A DNA stretch of 7,239 bases from a bacterium (lineage in GTDB: Bacteria > Desulfobacterota > Binatia > UBA12015). This document shows, piece by piece, positions 1 through 6,832 of this stretch. The notes beneath the pieces were generated by a model. The model did not search any database and was not told the origin of the DNA. It saw only the letters and a program-made list of their open reading frames with translations. Each line of letters starts with the position of its first letter. The stretch's first letter is position 1. The position numbers and the translations under genes are program-made. The stretch covers positions 1-7,239 of the forward strand of contig JAGWVP010000156.1 in NCBI GenBank assembly GCA_018970825.1, read 5' to 3'.

Positions 1-948
1 TTCCTGCCCGACGAGAGCAGCCTCACGCTCTCGTGGGAGCCGATCGCCGTGCCGTGGCGCTTCCCGCTCTCGCGCGAGCGCTGGTTCGCGCCGGCGGCGC
101 TCGCCTCCGGGTCCGTCTCGGTCGGCGCGCTGCCCGGGACGCCGTGCCCGTGCGACGTCTCGGTCGAGCAGGCGCTGCGCAACGCGCCGCCGCCCTCGCG
201 GCGGTTCGACGACGGCAACGTGGGTCTGCGCTTCGCCGGCCGGACCCGCGGTGCCGACTGGGCCGTCGCCTGGTTCGACGGCTACGATCCGACGCCCAAC
301 TTCGACGTTCCGGTGCGCCTGCGCCCGGGCCTGCCGGGGGCGCCCGGGGCCACCCCGGTCGCGGCCGAGACGACGCTCGTGCCCGCCTACCGCCGCTTCC
401 GCTCGATCGGCGCCGACGGGGCGCGTGCCTTCGGTCCGTTCACCGTCCGCGCCGAGGCCGCCTTCCGCTTCCGGCGGCCGTGGCCGTTCGCCGTCGACCA
501 GGTGACGCGACGGATCCTCGCCGACCCCACGCTCGTGCAGGCCCTGCTGCGCGGCGACACGGTCGACGTCCCCTCCTGGGTCGAGCGCGACGCGATCGAG
601 TGGGGCATCGGCGCGGACACGATCTTCCACGGCTGGATGCCGCTGCTCGAGCTCTACCAGGTCGCGATCCTGCGCAACGACGTCCGGCTGCTCGTGCGCG
701 ACGTCGACACCCGCATCACCGCGAACCTCCGGCGGCGCTGGTTCGGCGACCGGGTCGAGAGCCAGTTCGTCTTCGTCGAGGGCTTCGAGGGCAACTACCG
801 TCTCCTGCGTGCGCAGCTCGCGTGGGACGCGACCGACGGACTCCAGCTGGTCGCCGGCGTCCTCGGGATCTGGGGCGACCGGGACACCCTGATCGGACAG
901 TACGCGGGCCGGGGGGAGTTCTTCGGCCGGATCCGGTATTCGTTCTGA
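1..948 (+). CDS. Outer-membrane beta-barrel protein, DUF1302-like (5' end missing)
   Basis: The frame is open from the first base, so the N-terminus and any signal peptide lie outside the window; 315 codons remain before the TGA at 946-948. The visible part alternates aromatic and polar residues in strand-like blocks, for example ADWAVAWFDGYDPTPNF and ESQFVFVEGFEGNYRLL. It ends in GEFFGRIRYSF, and a terminal Phe after alternating hydrophobic residues is the classical beta-signal read by the BAM machinery. The late segment (DGLQLVAGVLGIWGDRDTL, then a Gln/Tyr stretch and the final strand) resembles the end of DUF1302-type barrels as I recall them. The protein should sit in the outer membrane. 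DUF1302 barrels are often encoded beside COG1033 RND transporters, as here, so a role as its outer-membrane partner is likely, but the substrate is unknown. The family call is from memory of its style; the barrel call is firmer. Another porin-like or alginate-export-like barrel remains possible. Confidence 0.68.
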   Translation, partial: FLPDESSLTLSWEPIAVPWRFPLSRERWFAPAALASGSVSVGALPGTPCPCDVSVEQALRNAPPPSRRFDDGNVGLRFAGRTRGADWAVAWFDGYDPTPNFDVPVRLRPGLPGAPGATPVAAETTLVPAYRRFRSIGADGARAFGPFTVRAEAAFRFRRPWPFAVDQVTRRILADPTLVQALLRGDTVDVPSWVERDAIEWGIGADTIFHGWMPLLELYQVAILRNDVRLLVRDVDTRITANLRRRWFGDRVESQFVFVEGFEGNYRLLRAQLAWDATDGLQLVAGVLGIWGDRDTLIGQYAGRGEFFGRIRYSF

Positions 949-954
949 GGGGAC

Positions 955-974
955 GGCCGCGGCGTCGCGCGGCC
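955..974 (+). other. GC-rich hairpin in the barrel-RND spacer
   Basis: GGCCGCG (955-961) and CGCGGCC (968-974) are perfect 7-bp inverted arms around a 6-nt loop, starting 6 nt after the barrel stop codon. No U-tract follows, so it does not look like a standard intrinsic terminator; it could stabilise the upstream mRNA 3' end or modulate readthrough to the pump gene. In DNA this GC-rich such a stem can arise by chance. The rest of the 97-nt spacer (949-1045) holds no other gene that I can support, and only a 5-bp dyad CCGTG/CACGG at 996-1007. Confidence 0.35.
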
Positions 975-1045
975 CGACGGCGCGGGGCCGGGAACCCGTG
1001 CACACGGAGCGGGGCGGATTGGGCAGGGCCGAGCGGGAACGCGGC

Positions 1046-3376
1046 ATGGACTGGGTCCGGCGCTGGGCCGAGGCGGTCGTGCGCCGGCGCCGCGCCGTGC
1101 TGGTCGCGGGCGCGCTCGCGACCGCGATCCTCGCGGCCGGCCTCGGGCGCCTGCGGGTCGAGGTCGACCCCGACCGCAGCCTGCCGCAGGACCACCCGTG
1201 GATCGCGGCACTGAACGAGATGCACCGGTCCTTCGGCGACAAGAACCTCGTCGTGATCGGGCTCTTCCCTTCGGACGGGAACCCGTTCACGCCGGCCTTC
1301 CTGTCGCGCGTGCGCCGCATCACCGACGGGCTCGCGGCGACGCCCGGCGTCGTCCGCCCCCTGCTTCAGAGCATCGCCTCTCCCGCGATGAAGGACGTGC
1401 GGCCCTCGGGCGACGCGATCGTGGTGCAGCCGATCATGGAGGAGCCGCCGCGCGACGACGCCGGGGCCGCCGCCGTGCGCGAACGCGTGGCTGCGAACCC
1501 GGACTTCGCCGGCACGCTCGTGTCGGACGACGGGCGCGCGCTCGCGATCCACGCGACCTTCGAGCTCACGCCCGGGCTGCCCTCCTACGAGGACCTCCAC
1601 CGCGCCGTGCTCGACGTGCTGCGCGCGAACGACGACGGCAGCTTCCGCTGGGCGCTGTCCGGCCCGGTCGTGCTGGCGTCCGAGGTGAGCCGACAGGCGG
1701 GCCGGATGGTGCTGTGGTTCCCGCTCGCGCTCCTCGTGATCGGACTCGTCCACTACGACGCCTTCCGCACCGCGCAGGCCGTCTTCCTGCCGCTCGTCAC
1801 CGCCCTCCTCGCGGTGGCCTGGGCGATGGGGCTCATGGGCTGGCTCCGCGTCCCCCTCGACCCCTTCAACACGACGACCCCGATCCTGATCCTCGCCGTC
1901 GCGGCCGGCCACGCCGTGCAGATCCTGAAACGCTACTACGAGGAGCTCGCGCGCAGCGGCGACTCCGGTCGAGCCGTCGTCGAGTCGACGGTTCGAGTGG
2001 GCCGGGTCATGGTCGCGGCCGGGACGATCGCCGCGCTCTCCTTCCTCTCGCTCGCCGGCTTCGGCATCGACACGATCCGGGTGTTCGGCGTCTTCACGGC
2101 GCTCGGCATCCTCGCGACGCTCGCGATCGAGTCGACGCTCGTCCCGGCGCTCCGCGCGTCGCTTCCGGACCCGGACGACCGCGAGGTCCGCCGCGAGCGG
2201 TCGACCCACCCTCGGCTCGACCGCGGGCTCGATCGCATCGCCGATCTCGTCGCGGGCCCGGGCGCCGTGCGGGTGCTCGCGGCGGCCGCCGTCCTGCTCG
2301 CCCTCTGCGCCGTCGCCGCCCGGCGCGTCGAGGTCGACACGAGCTTCAAGCGCGAGTTCTCGCCCGGGTCGGAGGTGCGTCGCGAGGACGACCTCCTGAA
2401 CGAGCGCTTCGCCGGCACGAGCACGCTCGTCTTCCTGGTCGAGGCGCCCGGGGAAGGCGGCATCGCCGATCCCGCGGCGCTTCGCGGCATCGATCGCTTC
2501 GAGCGCAGGATCGGGGAGATCCCGGGCGTCGGCAAGGCGCTCTCCGTCGTCGGGCGGGTGAAGACGCTCCTGCACGCGCTCGGCGGCGACCGGCCGCGCG
2601 ACGAACTCCCGGACACGAAAGCCCTCGCCGCACAGGTCCTCTTCCTCTACGAACTGTCCGGCGGCGACGACCTCGGCACGATCCTCACCCCGGATCGGCG
2701 CGTCGCGAAAGTCGTCGTCCTCCTCCACGACGACAGCACGCGGTTCGGCCGCGAGGTCATCGAGCGGGCCCAGGCGATCCTCGCCGAGGAGCTTCCGCCC
2801 GGCTTCCGGTGGCGCGTCTCGGGCACGCTCGCCTCGAACGGTGCGCTCACCGAGACCATGGTCCGCGGCAAGCTCGCGAACGTGGCGCAGGTGATCGCGA
2901 TCACGGTGACGGTCTCGGCGGTCGTCCTGCGAAGCCTCGCGGCCGGGCTGCTGGTCGCGATCCCGCTCGCCGTCGCGGTCGCGATCGGCTTCGCCACGAT
3001 GGGGCTGCTCGGCATCCCGCTCGACGTGGTGACCTCCGCGGTCGCCGCGATGTCCGTCGGAATCGGCGCCGACTACGCCGTCTACTTCCTCTTCCGCCTG
3101 CGCGAGGAGCTGGCGACCGGGGCGCCCTTCGACACGGCGCTTCGCACGACCCTGCGGACGTCGGGAAAGGCGATCGTCTTCGTCGCGAGCGCGATCGCGG
3201 CCGGCTACTCGACGCTCTGCCTCTCGGGCTTTTCCTTCCACGTCCACCTCGGCGCTCTCGTCGCGCTCGCGATGGTCACGTCGGCCGCGGCCACGCTGGT
3301 CCTGCTCCCGGCGGCGACGAGCCTCCTGTCGCGCCGCCGGGGCCGGGCCGTCTTCGGACCGGCCGATCCGCCTTGA
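1046..3376 (+). CDS. MMPL/RND-family transporter (COG1033 type)
   Basis: A 776-residue inner-membrane protein with the duplicated RND plan of the MMPL/SSD branch. TM1 is at about residues 17-34, followed by a periplasmic domain (about 35-215) opening with VEVDPDRSLPQDHPW. TM2-6 cover about 219-370. TM7 is at about 407-425, followed by a second periplasmic domain starting VEVDTSFKREF, and TM8-12 cover about 610-762. The second-half TM motif GIGADYAVYF (672-681) matches the family's GxGxDY signature, whose Asp is linked to proton coupling; the equivalent first-half stretch is AVAAGHAVQILKRYYEE, without that Asp. These proteins use the proton gradient to move lipids or other hydrophobic molecules. 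I chose ATG 1046 because MDWVRRWAEAVVRRRR followed at once by TM1 is the usual family N-terminus. GTG 998 would add 16 residues; neither start has a good ribosome-binding site. The upstream barrel is probably its partner. The substrate cannot be read from sequence. Confidence 0.92.
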   Translation: MDWVRRWAEAVVRRRRAVLVAGALATAILAAGLGRLRVEVDPDRSLPQDHPWIAALNEMHRSFGDKNLVVIGLFPSDGNPFTPAFLSRVRRITDGLAATPGVVRPLLQSIASPAMKDVRPSGDAIVVQPIMEEPPRDDAGAAAVRERVAANPDFAGTLVSDDGRALAIHATFELTPGLPSYEDLHRAVLDVLRANDDGSFRWALSGPVVLASEVSRQAGRMVLWFPLALLVIGLVHYDAFRTAQAVFLPLVTALLAVAWAMGLMGWLRVPLDPFNTTTPILILAVAAGHAVQILKRYYEELARSGDSGRAVVESTVRVGRVMVAAGTIAALSFLSLAGFGIDTIRVFGVFTALGILATLAIESTLVPALRASLPDPDDREVRRERSTHPRLDRGLDRIADLVAGPGAVRVLAAAAVLLALCAVAARRVEVDTSFKREFSPGSEVRREDDLLNERFAGTSTLVFLVEAPGEGGIADPAALRGIDRFERRIGEIPGVGKALSVVGRVKTLLHALGGDRPRDELPDTKALAAQVLFLYELSGGDDLGTILTPDRRVAKVVVLLHDDSTRFGREVIERAQAILAEELPPGFRWRVSGTLASNGALTETMVRGKLANVAQVIAITVTVSAVVLRSLAAGLLVAIPLAVAVAIGFATMGLLGIPLDVVTSAVAAMSVGIGADYAVYFLFRLREELATGAPFDTALRTTLRTSGKAIVFVASAIAAGYSTLCLSGFSFHVHLGALVALAMVTSAAATLVLLPAATSLLSRRRGRAVFGPADPP

Positions 3377-3408
3377 TCGCGGCGGGTGAGCGGCGTAGCC
3401 TCCTGTCC

Positions 3409-3412
3409 GAGG
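3409..3412 (+). promoter_or_regulatory. Probable ribosome-binding site of thiC
   Basis: GAGG lies 11 nt upstream of ATG 3424. It favours that ATG over the in-frame TTG at 3373 that overlaps the RND stop codon. The protein beginning MTQIESARRGFVT also matches the conserved N-terminus of short-form ThiC. Confidence 0.4.
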
Positions 3413-3423
3413 TCACGGCTTCC

Positions 3424-5067
3424 ATGACGCAGATCGAGAGCGCACGCAGGGGATTCGTCACGGCGGAGATGCGCCGTGTCGCGGAGCGGGAGAACGTCCC
3501 GGCCGAGTTCGTCCGGGACGAGGTCGCCCGCGGGCGGCTCGTCATCCCGGCCAACGTCCGCCACCTCGCCGGCAGCGGCGGGCGGGCGCCCGCGGCCGGC
3601 GGAAGCGGCGCGTCCGCGGGGAGCGGGAGCGCGGCCATCGGCCACCCGGGTGCCCGACGCGACGCGCGCCTGTGGGTGAACCAGACCGTCGCGCAGCGCC
3701 GGGCCGAGATCGAGGACCCCGACCTGCTCCGCGGCGAGTGCGCGCCGAAGCGCCTCGATCCGACCGGCATCGGCCGGATGATCACGACCAAGATCAACGC
3801 GAACATCGGCGCCTCGCCGGTCGCGAGCACCACCGACGACGAAGTCGAGAAACTGCGCTGGGCGCAGCGCTACGGGGCCGACACGCTGATGGACCTGTCG
3901 ACCGGCGGCGACCTCGACGCCTGCCGCCAGGCGATCGTCGACCACGCGACGATCCCGATCGGAACCGTCCCGATCTACGGCATGATCCGCGACCGCGCGA
4001 TCGAGGACCTGACCCCCGGGGTCATCCTCGGCGAGATCGAGAAGCAGGCGCGCCAGGGCGTCGACTACATGACGATCCACGCGGGCGTCCTGCGCGAGCA
4101 CCTGCCGCTCGTGCGCGGCCGGGTGACCGGCATCGTGTCGCGCGGCGGCTCCCTGCTCGCGAAGTGGATGATCCACCACGGGCGGCAGAACCCGATGTAC
4201 GAGCTCTTCGACGAGATCTCGGCGATCCTGCGCGAGTACGACGTCACGTACTCGCTCGGCGACGGGCTGCGTCCCGGCTGCCTCGCGGACGCCTCGGACC
4301 CGGCCCAGCTCGCCGAACTCCACGTGCTCGGCGAACTGGTCGAGCGCTCCCGGGAGTCGGGCGTGCAGGCGATGGTCGAGGGACCGGGACACGTCCCGCT
4401 CGACCAGATCGGATTCAACATGCAGCTCCAGCAGCGGGTCTGCGGCGACGCCCCCTTCTACGTGCTCGGGCCGCTCGTGACCGACGTCTTCCCCGGCTAC
4501 GACCACGTGACGAGCGCGATCGGCGCGACCGAGGCGGCCCGCCACGGCGCCGCGATGCTCTGCTACGTGACGCCGAAGGAGCACGTCGGGCTGCCCCGGG
4601 CCCAGGACGTGAAGGAAGGCTGCATCGCCTACAAGATCGCGGCCCATGCCGGCGACGTCGCCCGCGGCATCGCCGGCGCGCGCCAGTGGGACGACGACCT
4701 GTCGCGCGCGCGCGCCGCGCTCAACTGGCCCCGGCAGTTCGAACTTGCCTTCGACGGCGAGACCGCCCGCGCCCTGCACGACGAGGACATGAAGGTCGAC
4801 ACCGACTTCTGCGCGATGTGCGGCCACGACTGGTGCAGTCTCCGCATTTCGAAGGAGATCGCCGAGTTCGCGAGCGGCAAGGACGCGGGCTTCCAGCCCG
4901 AGCGCCGCTCGCTCCGGAGTCCCGGGGTGAGTCCCGAGGGCGCCGACCTGGTCGCGCGACGCGCGGCCGCCCCCGCGATCGTCGACGGACGCCACGCCTG
5001 CCACAGCGAAGTCACGCCCGACGAGGAGCGGGCCCGGACGCTCCAGGAGCCGCCGAACGCCGCGTGA
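3424..5067 (+). CDS. thiC: Phosphomethylpyrimidine synthase ThiC
   Basis: A 547-residue cytoplasmic enzyme that rearranges 5-aminoimidazole ribotide (AIR) to HMP-phosphate, the pyrimidine half of thiamine, by non-canonical radical SAM chemistry. Family blocks seen: RGRLVIPAN (37-44), TTKINANIG (121-129), GADTLMDLSTGG (151-162), PIGTVPIY (178-185), GVDYMTIHAGVL (212-223), TGIVSRGGS (235-243), SLGDGLRPG (277-285), EGPGHVP (319-325), PGYDHVTSAIG (357-367) and LCYVTPKEH (379-387). The cluster-binding triad C463-x2-C466-x4-C471 is intact in CAMCGHDWC. His323, His361 and His387 lie in the conserved blocks that include metal-binding positions. It begins like short-form ThiC, lacking the long N-terminal domain of the 631-residue E. 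coli enzyme. Two oddities: about 65 extra residues between IPAN and GIGR (Gly/Ala-rich at 49-77, then charged), and a tail of about 65 residues after the Cys motif containing HACH (524-527). The paralogue BzaF (5-hydroxybenzimidazole synthase) shares the fold and cannot be fully excluded. No other thi gene is in the window. Confidence 0.96.
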   Translation: MTQIESARRGFVTAEMRRVAERENVPAEFVRDEVARGRLVIPANVRHLAGSGGRAPAAGGSGASAGSGSAAIGHPGARRDARLWVNQTVAQRRAEIEDPDLLRGECAPKRLDPTGIGRMITTKINANIGASPVASTTDDEVEKLRWAQRYGADTLMDLSTGGDLDACRQAIVDHATIPIGTVPIYGMIRDRAIEDLTPGVILGEIEKQARQGVDYMTIHAGVLREHLPLVRGRVTGIVSRGGSLLAKWMIHHGRQNPMYELFDEISAILREYDVTYSLGDGLRPGCLADASDPAQLAELHVLGELVERSRESGVQAMVEGPGHVPLDQIGFNMQLQQRVCGDAPFYVLGPLVTDVFPGYDHVTSAIGATEAARHGAAMLCYVTPKEHVGLPRAQDVKEGCIAYKIAAHAGDVARGIAGARQWDDDLSRARAALNWPRQFELAFDGETARALHDEDMKVDTDFCAMCGHDWCSLRISKEIAEFASGKDAGFQPERRSLRSPGVSPEGADLVARRAAAPAIVDGRHACHSEVTPDEERARTLQEPPNAA

Positions 5068-5076
5068 CGATCGCCG

Positions 5077-5092
5077 GCCCGCACGCGCGGGC
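5077..5092. terminator. Hairpin between convergent thiC and modC
   Basis: GCCCGC (5077-5082) and GCGGGC (5087-5092) form a perfect 6-bp stem with a 4-nt ACGC loop. It sits inside the 29-bp gap (5068-5096) between the stop codons of thiC (plus strand) and modC (minus strand). Its position suits a shared bidirectional terminator. There is no U-rich run on either side, so it is not a canonical intrinsic terminator; Rho-dependent ending or simple 3'-end protection is as likely. Confidence 0.38.
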
Positions 5093-5096
5093 AGGT

Positions 5097-6164
5097 TCAG
5101 CCGACGACGCGGATCGAGTGGCTCTTCGCGGCGAGCCGGACCTCGGCTCCCGGCACGAGCCCGAGCGCGGCGACCGCCTGCGGGGTGAGCCGGACGAACC
5201 AGGGCACGGGTCCGGCGGGCGTCGCGCACTCGAGGAGTGCCTCCCCCTCGCCTCGCACCACCCGGACGACCCGGGCGGGCAGCTGGTTGCGCGCCGAGAG
5301 TCCCCTCGCCTCGCCGACCACGACGAGGAGGTCCTCCGCCCGCACGGCGATCGTCGCCTCCGCGCCGACCGGCAGCTCGGCGACGAGCGGGATCGCGAGA
5401 GCGGGCTCGCCGGGAACGTCGACGAGCGTGATCCCTCCGGCCGCGTCGTGCGCGGCGACGCGGACGCGCCGCAGGTTCTCGAGCCCGGTCGTGCTCGAGC
5501 GCGCGGCCCCGGGCCGCACGGCGAGTTCGATCGGGGTACCTCGGCCCTCGACCCGGCCTTCGTGCAGGAGCACGAGCTCGTCGTCGAGTGCGAGCGCCTC
5601 GCCGAGGTGGTGCGTCACGTGGAGGATCGTCACGTCCCACTCGTCCCGGATCCGTTTGAGCCAGGGGAGCACCCGGTCGCGGAGTGCCGCGTCCAGACCG
5701 GAGAGCGGCTCGTCGAGGAGCAGCAGGCGCGGCGAGGTGGCGAGAGCCCGCGCGAGTGCGATCCGCCGGCGCTCGCCACCGGAGAGACGAGCCGGCGGAC
5801 GGTCGAGCAGCGGTTCGAGCCCGAGCGCGTCGATCGCCGCGTCCACGCGGCCGCGCGCGCGCCCTGCACCGAAGCGGACGTTGTCGAGGGCCGAGAGATG
5901 GGGAAACAGCCCCGCGTCCTGCGGCACCCACCCCACGCCGCGTCGCTCCGGCGGCAGGGCGACGCCCGCCGCCGTGTCGAGCAGCACCTGCCCGTCGACC
6001 TCGATGCGCCCGCGGGCGCCGGGCCGCAGTCCGGCGATCGTCTCGAGCAGGGAGGTCTTGCCGGCGCCCGAGGGTCCCATCACGGCGGTGGACCGGGACG
6101 GCAGGTCGAGGTCGACCCGCAGCGGGAAGTGCGCGAGCCGCAGGTCGAGGTCGAGGCGGATCAC
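5097..6164 (-). CDS. modC: Molybdate ABC transporter ATP-binding protein ModC
   Basis: A 355-residue ATPase, close to the 352 residues of E. coli ModC, which docks on the cytoplasmic face of ModB and powers molybdate import. Motifs in order: Walker A GPSGAGKT (30-37), Q-loop VPQDAGLFPHL (Gln82), ABC signature LSGGERRR (127-134), Walker B LLLLDEP (147-153), D-loop SGLD (155-158) and switch His185 in HVTHH. The ATPase core ends near residue 215. The C-terminal part, from about 230, carries a TOBE/MOP-type oxyanion-binding domain, seen in GLSARNQLPARVVRV (288-302) and the closing AKSHSIRVV. That tail and the neighbouring modB and modA separate it from sulfate or sugar ATPases. The start is GTG 6164, which overlaps the modB stop codon as GTGA and has a strong Shine-Dalgarno sequence. 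In some organisms the same domain responds to tungstate, so tungstate transport is a minor alternative. Confidence 0.95.
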   Translation of the reverse strand: MIRLDLDLRLAHFPLRVDLDLPSRSTAVMGPSGAGKTSLLETIAGLRPGARGRIEVDGQVLLDTAAGVALPPERRGVGWVPQDAGLFPHLSALDNVRFGAGRARGRVDAAIDALGLEPLLDRPPARLSGGERRRIALARALATSPRLLLLDEPLSGLDAALRDRVLPWLKRIRDEWDVTILHVTHHLGEALALDDELVLLHEGRVEGRGTPIELAVRPGAARSSTTGLENLRRVRVAAHDAAGGITLVDVPGEPALAIPLVAELPVGAEATIAVRAEDLLVVVGEARGLSARNQLPARVVRVVRGEGEALLECATPAGPVPWFVRLTPQAVAALGLVPGAEVRLAAKSHSIRVVG

Positions 6165-6832
6165 CGCCCCTCCCGGTCGCGTCGGCGAGCGAGCAGGTCG
6201 GCCGCGAGGAGAGCCGCGAAGGCGACGGCGGCCGCGACCCCGGCGAGCGTCGCCGCGCGGCCGTCGCGGCCGGCCTGGCTCTCGGCGAAGATCGCGAGCG
6301 CGAGCGTCTGCGTGCGCCCCGGGATGTTGCCGGCGACCATCACGGTCGCCCCGAAGTCACCGAGGGCTCGGGCGAAGCCGAGCGCCACACCCGCGCCGAT
6401 ACCGCGCGCGGCAAGCGGCAACGTGACGACACGCGCCACCCGCCACTCCGGCATTCCCATGACGCGGGCGGACTCCTCCACTCGCGAGTCCACGTTGACG
6501 ATGGCCGCCCGTGCCGCCCGAACGACGAAGGGCAGGGCCGACACCGTGGCGGCGACGATTGCGGCACCCTGGGTGAAGACGAGCGGCGAGCCCGTCAACC
6601 GCTCCCACGCCCCTCCGACCGGCGACCGTGATCCGAGGAGTGTGAGCAGGTAGAAACCGAGCACCGTCGGTGGGAGGACGATCGGAAGCGTTACCACCGC
6701 CTCCACCACCGATGACCAGCGCGACCGCCACTTCGCGAGCACGTACGCAAACGTCACGCCGATGACCGAGGCAAACAGGGTGGCAACGACCGACACCCGC
6801 ACCGACAACCACAGCGGGAACCAATCGCTCAT
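6161..6832 (-). CDS. modB: Molybdate ABC transporter permease ModB
   Basis: A 223-residue inner-membrane permease, the usual ModB size, forming the homodimeric molybdate channel. Hydrophobic segments lie at about residues 10-32, 43-66, 88-108, 143-168 and 193-215, consistent with the five-to-six helix MetI-like fold. Family marks are LPIVLPPTVLGFYLL (49-63), the EAA coupling loop EESARVMGMPEW through VTLPLA (119-141) that contacts ModC, and the ModB-specific ALGDFGATVMVAGNIPGRTQT (156-176). It begins with ATG 6832, overlapping the modA TGA as ATGA, and ends overlapping modC as GTGA, so the three genes are almost certainly one transcript. The upstream ribosome-binding site is weak (CGAG), which fits translational coupling to modA. 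The 5' third of the gene is visibly less GC-rich than its 3' part: about 65-67% G+C in lines near the start against about 80% near 6241-6300. Confidence 0.95.
   Translation of the reverse strand: MSDWFPLWLSVRVSVVATLFASVIGVTFAYVLAKWRSRWSSVVEAVVTLPIVLPPTVLGFYLLTLLGSRSPVGGAWERLTGSPLVFTQGAAIVAATVSALPFVVRAARAAIVNVDSRVEESARVMGMPEWRVARVVTLPLAARGIGAGVALGFARALGDFGATVMVAGNIPGRTQTLALAIFAESQAGRDGRAATLAGVAAAVAFAALLAADLLARRRDREGR
6167..6174 (-). promoter_or_regulatory. Ribosome-binding site of modC
   Basis: Read on the minus strand this is GGGAGGGG, inside the end of modB, with the GGAGG core 4 nt before the GTG start codon. It fixes the GTG at 6164 as the modC start and supports reinitiation coupled to modB translation. 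Confidence 0.6.

Noticed and set aside
33..1214. A 393-codon plus-strand open frame overlapping the barrel gene
   Set aside because: It is an Arg/Ala/Pro-rich shadow that runs past the barrel stop codon into the RND gene; the barrel frame alone shows strand patterning and a C-terminal aromatic signal.
716..3247. An 843-codon open frame on the minus strand opposite the RND gene
   Set aside because: It is a shadow: the product is dominated by Arg, Glu, Asp and Gly with no fold-like hydrophobic pattern, as expected from the complement of a GC-rich gene. The plus-strand frame has clear membrane segments and family motifs.
3389..3402. GCGTAG-like letters before thiC, recalling part of the TPP riboswitch
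   Set aside because: Only a few bases match; the CUGAGA element and the paired stems are absent, and 47 nt is too short for the full aptamer.
1198..3423. The thiC frame stays open far upstream, suggesting an RND-ThiC overlap or a long N-terminal fusion
   Set aside because: The upstream translation is Arg/Pro-rich shadow sequence of the RND gene. Conserved ThiC sequence starts exactly at MTQIESARRG, with a GAGG element before the ATG.
3205..5931. A 908-codon minus-strand open frame spanning thiC and part of modC
   Set aside because: It is antisense to thiC and out of frame with modC, both of which have complete diagnostic motifs; its product is Arg/Ala/Gly-rich and unlike any protein I know.
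6101..6154. A 15-nt direct repeat (6101-6115 and 6140-6154, 39 nt apart) at the start of modC
   Set aside because: Both copies encode the DLDL strand pattern in the ABC N-terminal beta-sheet in the same frame. Similar residues plus uniform GC-rich codons explain it without invoking a repeat element.
3672..6653. A 993-codon plus-strand open frame crossing the thiC/modC junction
   Set aside because: It is in the wrong frame for thiC and antisense to modC and modB. The translation is a low-complexity Arg/Pro/Asp string, explained by the scarcity of stop codons at this G+C content.
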